Shown: positions 49,693-62,273 of the stretch, one piece after another
Position numbering within the stretch: position 1 is the stretch's first letter
Layout: every line of letters starts with the position of its first letter
Assembly: GCA_963924555.1 (NCBI GenBank)
Contig: OZ004597.1
Span: 2,932,404 to 2,996,403, forward strand
Length of the DNA: 64,000 nucleotides
Reading direction: 5' to 3'
Source: Crambe crambe
Lineage: Eukaryota; Porifera; Demospongiae; Poecilosclerida; Crambeidae
Position numbers and translations under genes: made by a program
The notes under the pieces: model-generated
Seen by the model: the letters and a program-made list of their open reading frames with translations, nothing else
Told to the model about the DNA's origin: nothing
The model's database searches: none

Positions 49693-50918
49693 TTAATCAC
49701 TAGAAATGGTATTTTGTTGTTTTTGCTGTTGCTGCTCTAATCTTTTCTTCAAGTCTTGTTTGCCATTGAACCAGCTGAGGTAAGATGCCCAGAAGAGACT
49801 GATAATCAGCACAAAGTTCAGTTGGTGAGCAACTGGGATCAATTTAAAATTGATAGTCTGAAAAAGGAAAGAAAGCCATGTGAGTAGTGAGTACTCCAAA
49901 CACCTCCTTTGAAGGTTTGTATTTGACCTGGGCAATGGGCCACAACATCCAGTTGGCCTTCAACACTGAGAAAAGTCTCTCCTTGATGTTGGTGAATGCT
50001 TCAGAAGTGGACCTCCCTTCCAAAATAGGCAGACTAATAACAGTGAAAAAAGAAAAAAAGAGTAGTACTTATTATAGATGACCATTTGAGAGATTTCTAT
50101 GTTTAAATAGTGTATACTATTGTATGAGGCTTAGCAGCCCTTCTATTTAACCTGAAATTAATTTTGGCTTCTCAACAGTCTGACTAGTGAGACCCACCTG
50201 AATAAATACACGGAGTTGATACCAGGAGCCCAGTATGTGAACTGATCAAAAAACATCTTGACGAATGGCATCATTGCAACACCCACTGCCATCTGCACAC
50301 ACGAAGGAGGTTAATTTGGAATTGGTATGGTGGGAAATTCCATGGGATAAATTTTTTGTTGATTTTGTGAATTTTACCCTATGAAAAACTCACACTATAC
50401 AGTACTTCATACCTTTCTAACAACAAGCCATTCCAGAAAATTGAAGTGAAAGTGAGAAAGAGGACCCAAGAGGAATGTGCCAAATACCCATGCTCTGCCT
50501 GTCCGCTTGTAATCAAACTTTGTACCCTTTTCACTGGTAAGTACTTGTGCTATTACATCTCCAAGGCCAAAAAGAACTAAAACAAATAAAGAGATGCATA
50601 TCCATGAGTGCAGTCATTTTGTTTTAACCACATTTCCCAACCAACCAAATATTGCATGCCCAAGTGGGTGTGGCTAAAATAAGCATGGCTAGGCAAATAG
50701 TTCCTTTTCTCTATACCCTCGTTTCAACCTATAATACCAACTTTACCTCCTGAAGTTATGGATTTAGTGACAATAGGAGCTGTCTCCAACTTCTTATTGT
50801 ACCAAGCAAGTGGGCTGAAATTTCTCCTGCCAACCATTCTCCTGGGAAGAGTTGTCTTGTATGCAGTTATCAAGCTCCTTCCAGGAGAGAATCGTTGAAG
50901 AACCACAAGGGTTGCCAT
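49693..50918 (-). CDS. MPV17/PXMP2-family organelle membrane protein
   Basis: Exons 50747-50918, 50413-50576, 50198-50292, 49928-50033 and 49693-49857 give 233 residues. The family forms four-helix channels in the inner mitochondrial or peroxisomal membrane. Seen: SGVLFGLGDVIAQ, GPLSHFHFNFLEW, FFDQFTYWAPG, ANWMLWPIAQTINF and FWASYLSWFNGK, which follow the family pattern (W-P-x-x-Q-x-x-N-F, then W-x-x-Y-L-S). GPLSHF favours the PXMP2 side, but a 45-residue Arg-rich, acid-poor N-terminal extension (RRMVGRRNFSPL) looks like a mitochondrial presequence. The C-terminus has a Gln-rich tail. I leave the exact orthologue open. Confidence 0.88.
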
Positions 50919-51090
50919 TATTCTTGACTAGATAGAGAACATGAACAAAAAAGAGGCGGGGCTACTGATCGGACATTAATCGTGCGCGTGTTTTTTTTTC
51001 GTGATCAAAATTTTAGCACTTGTGGCTATAAAAGGGATCCGGTACTAGGACAGTGTGTGTGTGTCTTGCTCAGTTGCAGTTTCAAGAATA
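50919..51090. promoter_or_regulatory. Bidirectional promoter with TATA box on the SH3BGRL side
   Basis: The two start codons are 172 bases apart. TATAAAAG at 51027-51034 faces the plus-strand gene, placing its transcription start about 30 bases on, shortly before the start codon at 51091. A GC box word ggcggggc at 50956-50963 lies near the minus-strand gene. Confidence 0.55.
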
Positions 51091-52298
51091 ATGGGCGTCA
51101 AGTACTACTACTCCTCTGTCACTGGGAATCTGGAGGTAAACTATAACTCCATAGATTAACTAGCTAGCAAGCCTGGAGTAATATACTAGCATGTTTAAAT
51201 TCAGCTAGCTCGTTCATTTACTAGTTTTGTACTGGTAGAGGTAGCAGTAAGTAGCTAGAACTAGCTTGATATTGGCCATCTAAGACTTTTTGTGAAAGAG
51301 GTGCGAGTCATCAGCATTCCATAGACATAGATACCGCTCTAGCTAGCTAACTAGTGAATTTTGTGCCAAGTGTCTTCCCACTCCTTAACAAGTACTAAAG
51401 GTCATCTTGGAAGTGCTAGTAGCTACCATTACCATATATGGTCATACATGACATTGTATAAGTCTGGTTGTTAAGTCTCAGGAATGCTCTAGCTAGCCCT
51501 GCCAAAGGGAATAATAAAAAGAACTACATGTGTGTGTAACAGGCAATTTGGACGTGTTGCAGGACACAATACATTTCATGGGCCTGAACAACTCCTCACT
51601 AAATGCATTATGAAGCCATTGTTGGGTTGTGAGTAAGAGGGTAAGGACTTTTTTTACGGTTCATGGAAAAATTTATAAAATTCACACACTGATGTATGTA
51701 CATGAATTATGGTAAATAGATGAAGAAGAATCAGCAGAGAATTGAAATGATTCTGGATGCCAAGAAGATCCAATATGAAAAGATTGATGTTGCAGCTTCT
51801 GAAGAAGCAAAGGACAAAATGAGAAAACTGTCCAACAACCCCAAAGCACTGCCTCCACAGCTCTTCAATGAGGACCAATACTGTGGTGTGAGTACAGGGA
51901 GGGGTCTTGATGTGTAGAAGAGTACAGGGGTTTAAGTACAGGGGTTTAAGTACAGGGGTTTAAGTACAGGGGTTTAAGTACAGGGGTTTAAGTACAGGGG
52001 TTTAAGTACAGGGGTTTAAGTACAGGGGTTTAAGTACAGGGGTTTAAGTACAGGGGTTTAAAGCTGAAATTTCATGGGGTAAAACTTGCAGAGCCATACA
52101 GTCAATGCAGCCATTTTGGTGCAGGAGAGTATGTACTGAAATGGCTGCCATTGGCATGCTATAAATTCCTTCATTTTTGTTCCCACTATGGGTAGACAGT
52201 AGATTTAACCTGCCAATAATAATTCCAACCTCTAGGATTTTGATGCTTTTGAACAGGCAGTTGAATGCGAAGAGCTAGAAAAATTCTTGAAGTTATAA
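51091..52298 (+). CDS. SH3BGRL: SH3BGRL-like thioredoxin-fold protein
   Basis: Exons 51091-51135, 51720-51887 and 52236-52298 give 91 residues. The fold is glutaredoxin-like but the family lacks the CxxC active site, and none is seen here (YYYSSVTGNLE replaces it). Matches include KKNQQRIEMILDAKKI, DVAASEEAKDKMR, LPPQLFNEDQYCGDFDAF, including the Pro-rich SH3-binding-type segment PPQLFN. The acidic C-terminal tail of vertebrate SH3BGR is missing. Which of the SH3BGRL paralogues it is closest to cannot be decided by eye. Confidence 0.9.
51921..52060. repeat. 14-base minisatellite, ten copies
   Basis: Exactly ten head-to-tail copies of agtacaggggttta occupy 140 bases of SH3BGRL intron 2, all apparently identical, which implies recent homogenisation and likely length polymorphism. 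Confidence 0.95.
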
Positions 52299-52484
52299 AC
52301 ATAAGATCGTCATCAACCAATGTGTTTTATACTTTTGGACTAATTTTTTTTTTTGTAGTGAATGATTATAGCAAGAATAATTTTATAATAATGGAAACAG
52401 CAATGATAATAGAATAGTAATGATTACATACAAGGCTGTAATTAACAGCTGTAATTTACTAACTGTGGCAGTCATCACAAGCAT

Positions 52485-55260
52485 TCATTCCATCTGCTCA
52501 ACTTCTGCTGGCTCCTTCTCATTGGCTTCATCAGTTCTGCAGAAGAGGAAGCATGATAAAATATGAGACTACAGTATCCAGCTTCATATAGAGTCGAGTG
52601 GAAATGGAGGGTAATTTGATATTGCTATGGGAAACAAAGGTGAGGGCTTCAACCATGCAGCAAGATTTCCAACTCGTACTCTACGACTAACTTTGGCTCT
52701 TCAGTTGGTGGTTCTTCATCTTTTGATTCAGCAGCAAGCTTATCAAACATGTTGCGATATCTCTTTTTCTCTGCCTCCCGAAGTGTTTTTATTTTGTTAC
52801 GAGTTACAATGAGCTGGTTCTGGGCAGCCTTGTTGGTGGGTTCAAAGGTTAACACTTTTTGGAAGGCTTCCAAAGCCTCATCAAAGTTTTGGAGCATCAC
52901 GTGAGCCTGGGAAATGGTAGATCAGGAATGATGGTTAATGGCAGGTAGTGTATGAATATTACCTGTCCACATCTAAAGAAAGCCTTTACATTCTCTTTGT
53001 CATCTGTAATGACCTAGACAAACAGAAGAAGATGATCAATCATAAAGAAATCTTTCCAAGTTCTTTACCTCTTCACACTCCTTGAGAGCCTCTTTTGGTT
53101 CATTGAGTTTGAGGTGGCAGGCAGCAATGTTAAGATGGAGGGCAACACGCATAGGCTTGGCTTGCTCCTTCACGTCCTCTTTCCTCAGTGAAGTGTCCGT
53201 GATCAATTCTGCTCCACGCTTGTACAACTTTTTGGCAAGCTCGTGCTTCCCCTCCTTAAAGTATTTTCCTCCACGCTCCTTCAGGAGAGTGGCATCTGCT
53301 AGTCTCTCTTCTAAAGTATCGTAATCCCAAGGGTCTTTCATCTGGTTAAAATTAGTTATATAAATTAAGTATAGGACCCAGCATACGTGACAGTTAAGTG
53401 TAGAAATGAAACTTTATTCATGCTTTCTACTTTGAAAAAAAAAAAAAAAAAAATTGAAAATTTTATTGTAAAGCATCAGTCATGACAAAAATAAACTTTG
53501 ACTAAAACGTGGATTTCTACCCTCAGGTCTTGAACAACATATCAAGGATCTGGGAGACTTTGCTCTCCCCCTCCCCCTTATTTATTCTTTGCTCTAACCT
53601 TTGTGAAATTGTTGAGCCTGATTTCATACACTAGCTCGGCTCCACCAGGAATGTCATATTCAGCGTAACCTTCCTCCCCATAAGCATACTGAGGTTTCAC
53701 CCACACCTTGGCACATTCATTCTTCGTCATCTTCCCAATAGCCTGCTCTACTCCAGTGACCACACCCTTTTCACAACCTGTTGTGCATCAACACAAGCTC
53801 GCCATAACAACTGTACAAATTGAGTCCAAGCACAGAACTACACATAGTGCATTATAGTGGAAGTTCTGGTACTCAGAAAGACGGCAAATCTCTGAATGGA
53901 CTACTATTCTGATAGAAGCACTGATCAGAAAGACAGAAAACCCCTGATATGAAGTACATTAAACTCTAATACTGACATGCAATACACTGTGTAATGCACT
54001 TGTTGCAGTTTCTGAATTGGGTGTTCATTATTTGGAAACTTGGGTGCACTTTGATCATGGATTTATTATGGATGAACAGATGAATGAAGGGCAAGACAGC
54101 TGTACAGAATATGAACATACCTTCTCCGTATTCGAAGCTGACATCAGATTCATGGAACACTCTTCCATTATGGGTCCCACGAATATGAGCTATATTAAAA
54201 GAAAAGTAATATGATTGCTATCGGCACTCAGAAGCAGCTTAGTTTTCTACAATCCACTAATCAGGTGTAACAGGGTAACCACAAAGGTCCATAGCACTGC
54301 CCCATTGTAAGGATAAACCCTGGTAATCTCTCCCTCCATGTTGTATCCCCAACTAGCCCCCTACACCCTATAACAGGGTTCTCCCCAGTGAAACTGATCA
54401 GAGCGGTGCTTGAATACCACATTAATTCTTGTGGCTATTAAAATATATTGTTTTAACCACATGAAAGAAAAATGGGCCATCAGAGTGGTGTTGCACCTCT
54501 CTAACACCCTTTGGGGAGAACCCGGCATAATATACAAGAGAAAGGGCCTGGGTATGAGGCTAGCTAATACTGCTTCCAATTTTCTTGACTATGCACACTG
54601 GTTACCTTCAACCATCGTTCCATCTTCAGGGGTTGAATATCCATCTCCTTTAATAAGAATGCTCTTAATCACACCTCCATCTTCAGTCACATCGTCCCCT
54701 CTCCAGTCAAAAAGCTCCACTTCGAATTGCAAAGTTTCATCCGGTCCAATTTTAGGTTCAGAACCAGCTTTCCCATATGCATACTCCGGCTTGCATGTCA
54801 AGAGACACTTCTCCCCTCGGGTCATAGTAGCCACACCTATATCCCATCCCTTGATCACCTGACCCTGTCCAAGCTTGAACTTAAATTTCTCGTTTTTGTC
54901 CACACTTGAATCAAATACATTTCCATTAAGCAGCCGTCCAGTATAATGCACTAATACCTCGTCCCCAGTGAAGGGGGTCTCAGTGCCACTACCAGGGGTC
55001 AGGATCTTTTTGAAGACTCCCTGGTCCTTTTCGGGGGAGATGTCCTCTCCCCATTCCTCAGGAATAGAATCAGATACTGGGGCCTGATCTTCTGAAGACT
55101 GAGATACTGGGGCCTGATCTTCTGAAGACTGAGATACTGGGGCCTGATCTTCTGAAGACTGAGATACTGGGGCCTGATCTTCTGAAGATTGAGATACTGG
55201 GGCCTGATCTTCTGAAGATTGAGCTACGTCCATTTCTTCCACTTTCTCTTCACTAGACAT
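52485..55260 (-). CDS. FKBP4: FKBP4/FKBP5-like immunophilin co-chaperone
   Basis: Exons 54606-55260, 54121-54189, 53599-53777, 53069-53341, 52963-53013, 52692-52906 and 52485-52536 give 497 residues (human FKBP4 459). Order: N-terminal five-copy acidic repeat (about residues 13-62), first FKBP domain with an intact active-site pattern ([29 protein letters not shown]), second FKBP domain ([26 protein letters not shown]), then a TPR domain ([38 protein letters not shown]) that in this family binds the HSP90 C-terminus. The C-terminus ends EVEQME. It acts as a peptidyl-prolyl isomerase and HSP90 co-chaperone. Start chosen at 55260, the only Met before the repeats. Confidence 0.95.
54376..54523. 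mobile_element. Small fold-back element in FKBP4 intron 1
   Basis: The 148-base segment starts gggttctcccca and ends tggggagaaccc, a perfect 12-base inverted repeat; inner sequence is AT-rich with gtggctattaaa. Non-coding; target duplication not clear. Confidence 0.6.
55073..55222 (-). repeat. Five-copy 30-base coding repeat in FKBP4 N-terminus
   Basis: Five tandem copies encode [10 protein letters not shown]. The repeats are identical except for one transition shared by the two copies nearest the start codon. The unit keeps the frame, so copy number can vary without breaking the protein. No equivalent exists in vertebrate FKBP4. Confidence 0.95.
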
Positions 55261-55491
55261 CTCGAAGATATTATGTATCGGTGTTGTGAGGGAGAGTTCT
55301 AGAACAGCAATTCTTTTAGCCTACACGTGGGTGATCTGTCAGGGGGAAACCCTATTGACGTATTTCTTAATGATGTCAACGAGCAACTTCGCCCGGGCCC
55401 TTGCCTTTCCGGAATTCCTACAAGCAAAAACTTTCTTTTGGCAAAGAGGCGGCTGGGCCTCTGATATCTGTGCGGTGAAGGGAAGCAAAAG
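55261..55491. promoter_or_regulatory. FKBP4/PICALM bidirectional promoter interval
   Basis: The divergent start codons are 231 bases apart. The interval has an E-box CACGTG at 55324-55329 and a palindromic TTCTAGAA at 55297-55304 close to FKBP4, which resembles two heat-shock-element units. FKBP4 is stress-inducible in vertebrates, so this is suggestive, not shown. Confidence 0.5.
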
Positions 55492-57640
55492 ATGGCCAAA
55501 GTAAAAGACAAGGCTACAGCATTGAAGAACGAACTCTCTGGCTCGACCACGAACAAAATCATCTGCAAAGCAGCCAGCCATGAGTTAGCAGGACCCAAAA
55601 AGAAACACGTTGATTGTAAGTTGTAAGTTCAAGTTAGTCTGAGCGCCATGAGGCTGAGTTGAGCGTGTAACTTTGTTTGGCATGTCATTCTGTATGTTTT
55701 TCATGTTGATCTTATCTTTTATTAACTGCACAAGCACAAGCTAGCCAGCCAGGCCCAGGCCAGCTAGCTAGATGTGGGAAACCAAATAAATTCCATCACC
55801 CTTCATGGTGTCCAATCATTTCTAGCCACCTAGTTGCTTCACTGAAGCAGTTTGCAGTGGCATTAAATGTCCTCCCTACACAGCAGGCTATGAGCTACCC
55901 TGTGTCATGTGCACCCTGCATACATCAATTGCTATAATGAGAGTAGAGTAGCTAGCTAGTATCATGAACCATCGTAACACAGTAAATACTGAGCTATAGC
56001 CTAATTTCTGAAGTTATCCACCCCTATCTAAGACTGCAATTAGATGAGGGTTTGTGGTTCACATTAGACTTGGTCTCTGCGTCTCCCTTTGGGCTGTAAT
56101 CACAATAGATTGCATTCATAGCAGCAGGGCAAAAAAGGGGTGTATACTGTGCAGTCGTGATTATAGTTATGCTGCTTTGTGTACATCCCTGCATAAGTTG
56201 ATAGACTGCTGCTTTCCTTATGTTAATATTAGACAATATATAAGGGGCCGTTATCAACCCTGTTAATTAAGGGAGCTCTGTCCAGAGCTAGAGGGCCATC
56301 TATATTCATAAAAGAAGGGAGGGGGTACCAATTACAATGTGCTCCTTAACCTCTTTGTTGCACTGTAGTATTGTATGTAGTGATATATCAGTTCCTCTCT
56401 CCAGTTCTCCTCCAGTTGACCAACAACCCTCATTGTCAGTTCCCGGTGTTCATCGATCTGTTGGCCGAGAGGTTAAAGCATAACAGCTGGGTCGTGGTCT
56501 TCAAAGGCCTCATTGTTTGTCATAACCTACTTTCCCTAGGAAATGAGGTATGCCAATACAAAAACACTTAGTATTATGGCCTTGGGCCCTCTCAGTGATA
56601 ATGCCAAACATGACCCCTGTTATTTTCGAGTTAACTCCACCATTAAACTTAACACATTGGAATGTTAATCGACCACTAAAGATTATCACTTCCAGGTGGC
56701 AGGCATTTCCTTATAGCTTAGCCACTTCTTTTTTTTTTTATTGTCTGGCTATAAGGGCTAAAGCCTGGTGGTAAAGTTTACCCCAGCATTGACCAGTGAG
56801 GCAGTGTGGGTAGATGCTTAGTGTACTCATTACTCATACTCTCAGTCATGTGGATTTGTGGTTGAAAAAGGTTCAAAAAAGTTACCTGTACTCATCAGAA
56901 CCACACCAAAATTACAGCTAACTATTCCTACTTCACTCCCTTTATATCTCATCCTGGCCCGTCATGGGAGTGAAGTAGGAAGAGTTTCTCAAGACTCAGT
57001 AGACTGGCATAGTTTGGTGCAGATTTATCTAATTAATTGATGTAAGAATGTTTCGTGACTCTATCTGATGATCTTCTTCCACTAAATGGCAGATACAGAT
57101 GTGCAATTTTCCTGGCACTGTTAGTCTACATTTGGTCTAGAATTAAAGTGTTTTTGTAAACAACTGGGATGTACTTGTCAACTGTATCTTATGATGAAGT
57201 CAAAGATTAATACTACACAATGATTATGATACCCTTATTGTTCTACAATCAATCTTATGTGCTCTCTTTCTATTCAGAAATTTATTCAGTGTATGGCAAC
57301 TAGAAGCCATGTCTTTGAAATGGACAGCTTTGCAGACAGAACAGACACCATTTGTAAGTGCTCTATACACAGAGAGAGAGAGAGAGAGATTTTATTGAAT
57401 GCTTTAGTGACTTAACTTTTGACTTGCTTGTTCCCTCCCCTCCCCTCCCTCCAGCGATGAACATGAGCAGCTACCTGCGGAAGTATGCCCGTTATGTCAG
57501 GCAATTTTGCTTGGGATACAAGGTTCTTGGACTGGATGTCACCAGGATAAAAAAAGGGTATGTATGTAATTGTATGTATGTATGTATGTATGTATGTATG
57601 TATTTATGTATGTATGTATGTATGTATGTATGTATGTATG

Positions 57641-57671
<31 letters not shown>

Positions 57672-60600
57672 TTGTATGTATGTATGTATGTATTTCTGAT
57701 TCCAGGTCATAAGGCATTTATTAACTCTCTAACTTTATCATGCACTGTTTATGTCCACAGGGAGGAGAGCCCGTTCAGAAACATTGAAATCAGCAGGGTA
57801 TGTCAACTGTCTACCACTATTAGATATCAGTCTTTCGATGGGGATGGTGTATGTTGTCTTCAGAAAGTTGAAGTAGGAAAATTAATTTCGTTAGGCATTT
57901 AACCACAAGTAATACATAATATGCTCATTACATGTCATAATTCTTTTCTTCTCCTCCTCCTGTATATAGCTACTGAAATCTGCTACAGTAGTACAGGATC
58001 AGTTGGACCTTCTCTTAGAAGTCGATGTAAGTTCAAAATGAAGTTGTTATGTGAGCTGATCTCTTCCTATTGTTTTAGTTTGCAAGCAGTGAACTGACCA
58101 ATGGTGTGATCAACACAGCATTCCTCATGCTTTATAAGGTAAACGAGCAGGATTAGTCTATGCATATTGTATACCTATCTAGCTATAAGCTAACAGGAAA
58201 AAGCTATGTGACATAAACAACTTCTGAATTGCTGTTCATTGTGTGTATGAATGCACATTATTTTACAGAACATCCCTCTAAATACTCATCTCTAATAGTA
58301 CTATCAGTACTACAGTTATACTCCTCACTATCACTCTAAGTACTACAGTTATAAATCACTCTGAGTACTACAATTACACTGCATTGATAGTACTGTAGAT
58401 GGAAGATAAAAACGAGGTATATCCTTTCATTTAATTCATGATGACAAAATTTTGGTTGAGGATGAGGCTAGCAAGCAATTGAGAGAGTCAGTGATCCTGG
58501 AATAGTATATATCCTCCAGGGAGCACAATTGTCCATTTGTGATTTATGACCTAGCCTCTTTATGACTACAGGACCTGATCAAGCTGTACGGTGTTTATAA
58601 TGATGCCATAATAAATCTATTGGAGAAGTTTTTCGAGATGAAGAAGTCAGACTGCAGGGAAGTAATAGGATTCTATCGCAGGTTCTTGATCCGACAGGAA
58701 TCTGTGCAGAGATTTCTTCAGTTAGCAGAGGTATGCATGTAGGTAGTACTGCAAAGGCATCATTAGGTGCTCTTTAATTAGAATCGTTAGGTGGTCTCTA
58801 ATTAGAATGTATTTTATGGTGTGTTTTCTTTTGTATTTAGAGTGTGGGTGTAGATAAAGAGTCTCACCTGAACCTCAGACAGGTTCCTGAGGACTTGCTT
58901 CCAGCATTGGAGGGACACTTAACAGAGATGGACGCCACAAAGAAGTCTGGCTCTCAACCAAGGTAAAAACCTGTGCCTCTCTTTATGCACAGGATGAAGT
59001 ATGCCCTTTGTTTACCTCTCAGTCCTCAAATCAAAGCAGCTTCTGAAAAACTCCAGGAGTTAAGGGAAAAGGACCTTCGTAAGTCTGCTTCTCCCAACCA
59101 ATCGGGAGGGGGCATAGTCACTGGCTTTCCCTCGGCAAGTGAGGAAGTACTGGATGCACAACGGAAGAGATTTGAAGAACTAAAGGTAATAGTCTCCTCT
59201 CTAAACTTTTTGATAATTATTGAGAGCCCCATTTCAGTCTGTACTTAATATTTTATTTTTCAGAAACGTGCTAGCGAGTTGAAAATGAGTCCCAGTAAAG
59301 AATCCACTGCTTCCGAATCATCCATAAAAGTGACTGCGCCATCTGTGAGTAATTTTCCTTTTTCTTACCTTTTTGGTCTAGCCAAGATTTCCTTTGTGGG
59401 TATGGTAAAAAATTTATCGTGTCTTGGGGCTGTATCAAAGTCAGTGTTACTTATTTTCTGCATGACAACTTGTGGAATGTCATATTCATACTATCTTAGT
59501 ACTAGCACTTCAAAGAGCAAGGAGATAGCCGATTTCCTCTACCTTGCCATGTTTTCTTTTGCTACATTCTTGTACCTACACAATGACAAGCTGTTAGATG
59601 TGTGTACCTTTCAAAGTGCAAAAAAAAATTTTGATATTGAGAGAGATTTTTCTGTATCAGCTCTAGACTGAGGTGATCTGTATAGACAACAGTATAGACC
59701 AACAATGGGCTTCAGTGTATCAGCGTTTAAGCTGGAATATAAGCAAAAATTGGCTTAAACATCATATGCTTCAGGACTGTAAGTAATATTGCCAGTGTGA
59801 AGCATAGCATAGCAGGCTTGATTCAATTGTTTTCTTTGCTCCATTCTTTGAATGATCTGTTGTTATGTGGCAGAAATCACAGGAGCAGTCTTCCTCAGCT
59901 GTGGCATCATCAGGCATGAATGATCTCTTAGGACTAGATTCCACCCCTAATGTACAGACAACCTTTGACCCCTGGGGTAACAGCAACAGCAGCAGCAGCA
60001 GTGGTGGTGGTGGGTTCATTCCTCAAGCACAACAAGTCTCTGCCACTAGCTCCAACCCCTTCCAAACTACCACACCCACTTCCTCGACCAACGTGAGCAC
60101 AGGCAGTGACCCATGGGGGTCTCAGTCCTCCACCAATAATGGTATGTCTATGTATGTAAAATCCCTGGACAAATAGACTAAATTCCTGACCCCTGCACGT
60201 ATGGGAAGTCCTGGACGGTTGGTAGCTATAGAACCTGCTATATTAGTATCCCCTTTGATTTTACACAGTAGAGTAGATATCCATTGTATCCAATGAATAT
60301 AATATAATAATAGGGGGAGGAGGGATCACAAAAAGGTCAAATGAAAACATGGGCTTATTCTTTTTTTTTTAGTCTCCAGCTACCAAGAAGTTGATTTATT
60401 CTCCAATATCAGAAGTCCTGACTTTGATTCAGTCTTTGGTAAACCTGGCTCTTCCAATCCTCCTTCCTCGCAGCCTCCCAGTAACTCGTTAAACCAGCAG
60501 CCAATGATGGGGGACATCCTCACGCCCCAGGCTGTGGGCCCCCATGCCCAGCAAAACTCCCAGAGTGGAAAGACTAATGTACAACAAGGTCTGACAAAGG

Positions 60601-61962
60601 ATGTGGACTCTAGCCTTGCACTGGCCGCAGCTAACCTCAGTATGTTCCCTACTACTTCGGATAGACATCAGATGGACACAAATCCTTGGGCGGACACAAA
60701 TCCCTGGGCGGGTAAACCAGTGTGCTGGTATAACATGTAGTAGTGGAAGCTTCCAGTATAATATTTAGTAAATTTAGTTGGTGGAAGCTCTATTCTGCTA
60801 CATACATACTGTGTGCTACGTACAAATAGACCTTTTTCATAATGAGTCGACTGTGTTACAGACTTGAGATGGCTAATGCTAATGCCTAGTCTTCCAGTGT
60901 TCATGCAGCCAAAAGCTTACTATGAAAAAGGACTATTCCTGAGTGTCTAAATCTTGAGTGTGAAGATTCCAAATAGAGCACCCCAATAGACTTTGTCACG
61001 TGTCTTGCTCAGTTATTATTCATATTCTAGCTATGTGAGAAATGGATGTGCCATCATTTTGGCTATCTTTCCTGCAGGCATGAATGTGGGTAACACCCGA
61101 ACTGGATTCATAAAAAAGTAAGAAAAAAGAAAGGGAAGGGTATACAGAATCCTCTCGTGTTCCAGCTAGACCCTAATCCAACTAGTATATTATAGATGTC
61201 AACTCTTCAATGTTATGAGTGTGTAATTGTCGTTTGGGAGGTATATTGTGTACTGGAGTCAATGGGTCATGTGACTGTTGTATGATGATAGGACCGATCA
61301 TCAGTGGACCGCTCCCAAAGAGAGCGTGAAGACAGGAGGTCCCAACTGGCAGAGACAGAACATTCAGCCCCAAACCCTTCTCCCAGGAGGAGGAGGAGGA
61401 GGAGGAGGAGGAGGGAAATCAGCTGACTGGAGCGGTGGGATGCAAGGTGGCCACTTTCCCTTAAACCCAATGCAGATGCAAACCCCCCGGCCCATGATGG
61501 GGGGTCCTCAGCCGATGATGGGGGCACAGCCCATGATGATGGGGATGCAACCCATGATGATGGGGGCACAACCCATGATGCAGCAACAACCAATGATGCA
61601 GCAACCCTTCATGGTATGGTAGATGTGCTAGTTTCATACGAGCAATAATTACTGCCTAATGCAAGGGGCAATAAATGAATGTGTCTTTCCTATATGTAGC
61701 AACAGCAACCCAACATGTGGGGTCAGCAGCAACAACCACGGCAGACTCAGGATCCTTTTGGACAGGTCAGTGGATTAATTATTGAGATAGAATGATCCCT
61801 TCATGTGTACCTAATTTCAGCCCCAAACCTGTACAAAAGGTATTTGTGACTATATGTCACATGATAAGTCTCCTGTCATGGAACTGGTTCATATTTCAAG
61901 TAGTATCAATGTTATACTACATTGTCGTATTCTTTTCTATACAGAATGCCCCACTCTTCTAG
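55492..61962 (+). CDS. PICALM: PICALM/AP180 clathrin-assembly protein (ANTH domain)
   Basis: Seventeen exons: 55492-55615, 56405-56547, 57278-57353, 57455-57557, 57761-57797, 57970-58026, 58079-58138, 58572-58730, 58841-58962, 59023-59185, 59264-59344, 59874-60141, 60373-60711, 61078-61117, 61292-61613, 61700-61765 and 61945-61962, 725 residues. The ANTH domain (about residues 1-290) has the PIP2-binding GPKKKHVDF, HNSWVVVFKGLIVCHNLL, SSYLRKYARYV, SELTNGVINTAF and NLLEKFFEMKKSDC. The disordered tail carries a clathrin box LLGLD, AP-2-type DPW/DPF motifs (FDPWG, SDPWG, QDPFG), one NPF motif, a poly-Gly run and Met-rich PMM repeats. It recruits clathrin and AP-2 to PIP2-rich membrane and sizes coated vesicles. 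The last, 6-codon exon is the least certain. Confidence 0.95.
57559..57694. repeat. (TATG)n microsatellite in PICALM intron 4
   Basis: A long tatg run with two taat interruptions starts exactly at the exon 4 donor (GG then gtatgtatg), so the repeat includes the splice donor. Confidence 0.95.
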
Positions 61963-62273
61963 CCATTGCATCAACACAAAAGTTTTTGATATGCACCAAA
62001 CCTTCTGTAAACTATTATGCTATTATTAGTACATTATTATAGGGGGTTATGTTTTACTATTATTATTATTAGCTATCATCTTTGTTGTGTTTATTTTTGT
62101 ATTTTATATTTTTGTGCATGCTATTATCTGCTAGCTAGATGTGCCCGCGCGCGCGGACCCAGGTTTATATCTTATAATAGCTTACGATCTTTACCCGGTT
62201 GTAACCAATCTGCATGGCGAGGTGGTGTGAGACCGATTAAAGCCTTATACACCGAAGGTTGTGTCATTTCAGC
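61963..62273. promoter_or_regulatory. PICALM-CUL5 intergenic interval with GC-rich patch
   Basis: The 311 bases between the PICALM stop and CUL5 start must hold the PICALM 3' UTR and the CUL5 promoter. A short cccgcgcgcgcgg patch at about 62144-62156 is the only GC-rich stretch in otherwise AT-rich sequence. No TATA box at a suitable distance. Confidence 0.35.

Noticed and set aside
54410-54862. 150-codon plus-strand frame
   Set aside because: Antisense to FKBP4 exon 1 and a fold-back element; no independent support.
59345-59671. Open frame continuing from PICALM exon 11 into the intron
   Set aside because: The sequence after the strong GTGAGT donor is AT-rich, has no family similarity, and the next exon (59874) continues the known tail in phase, so intron retention is not supported.
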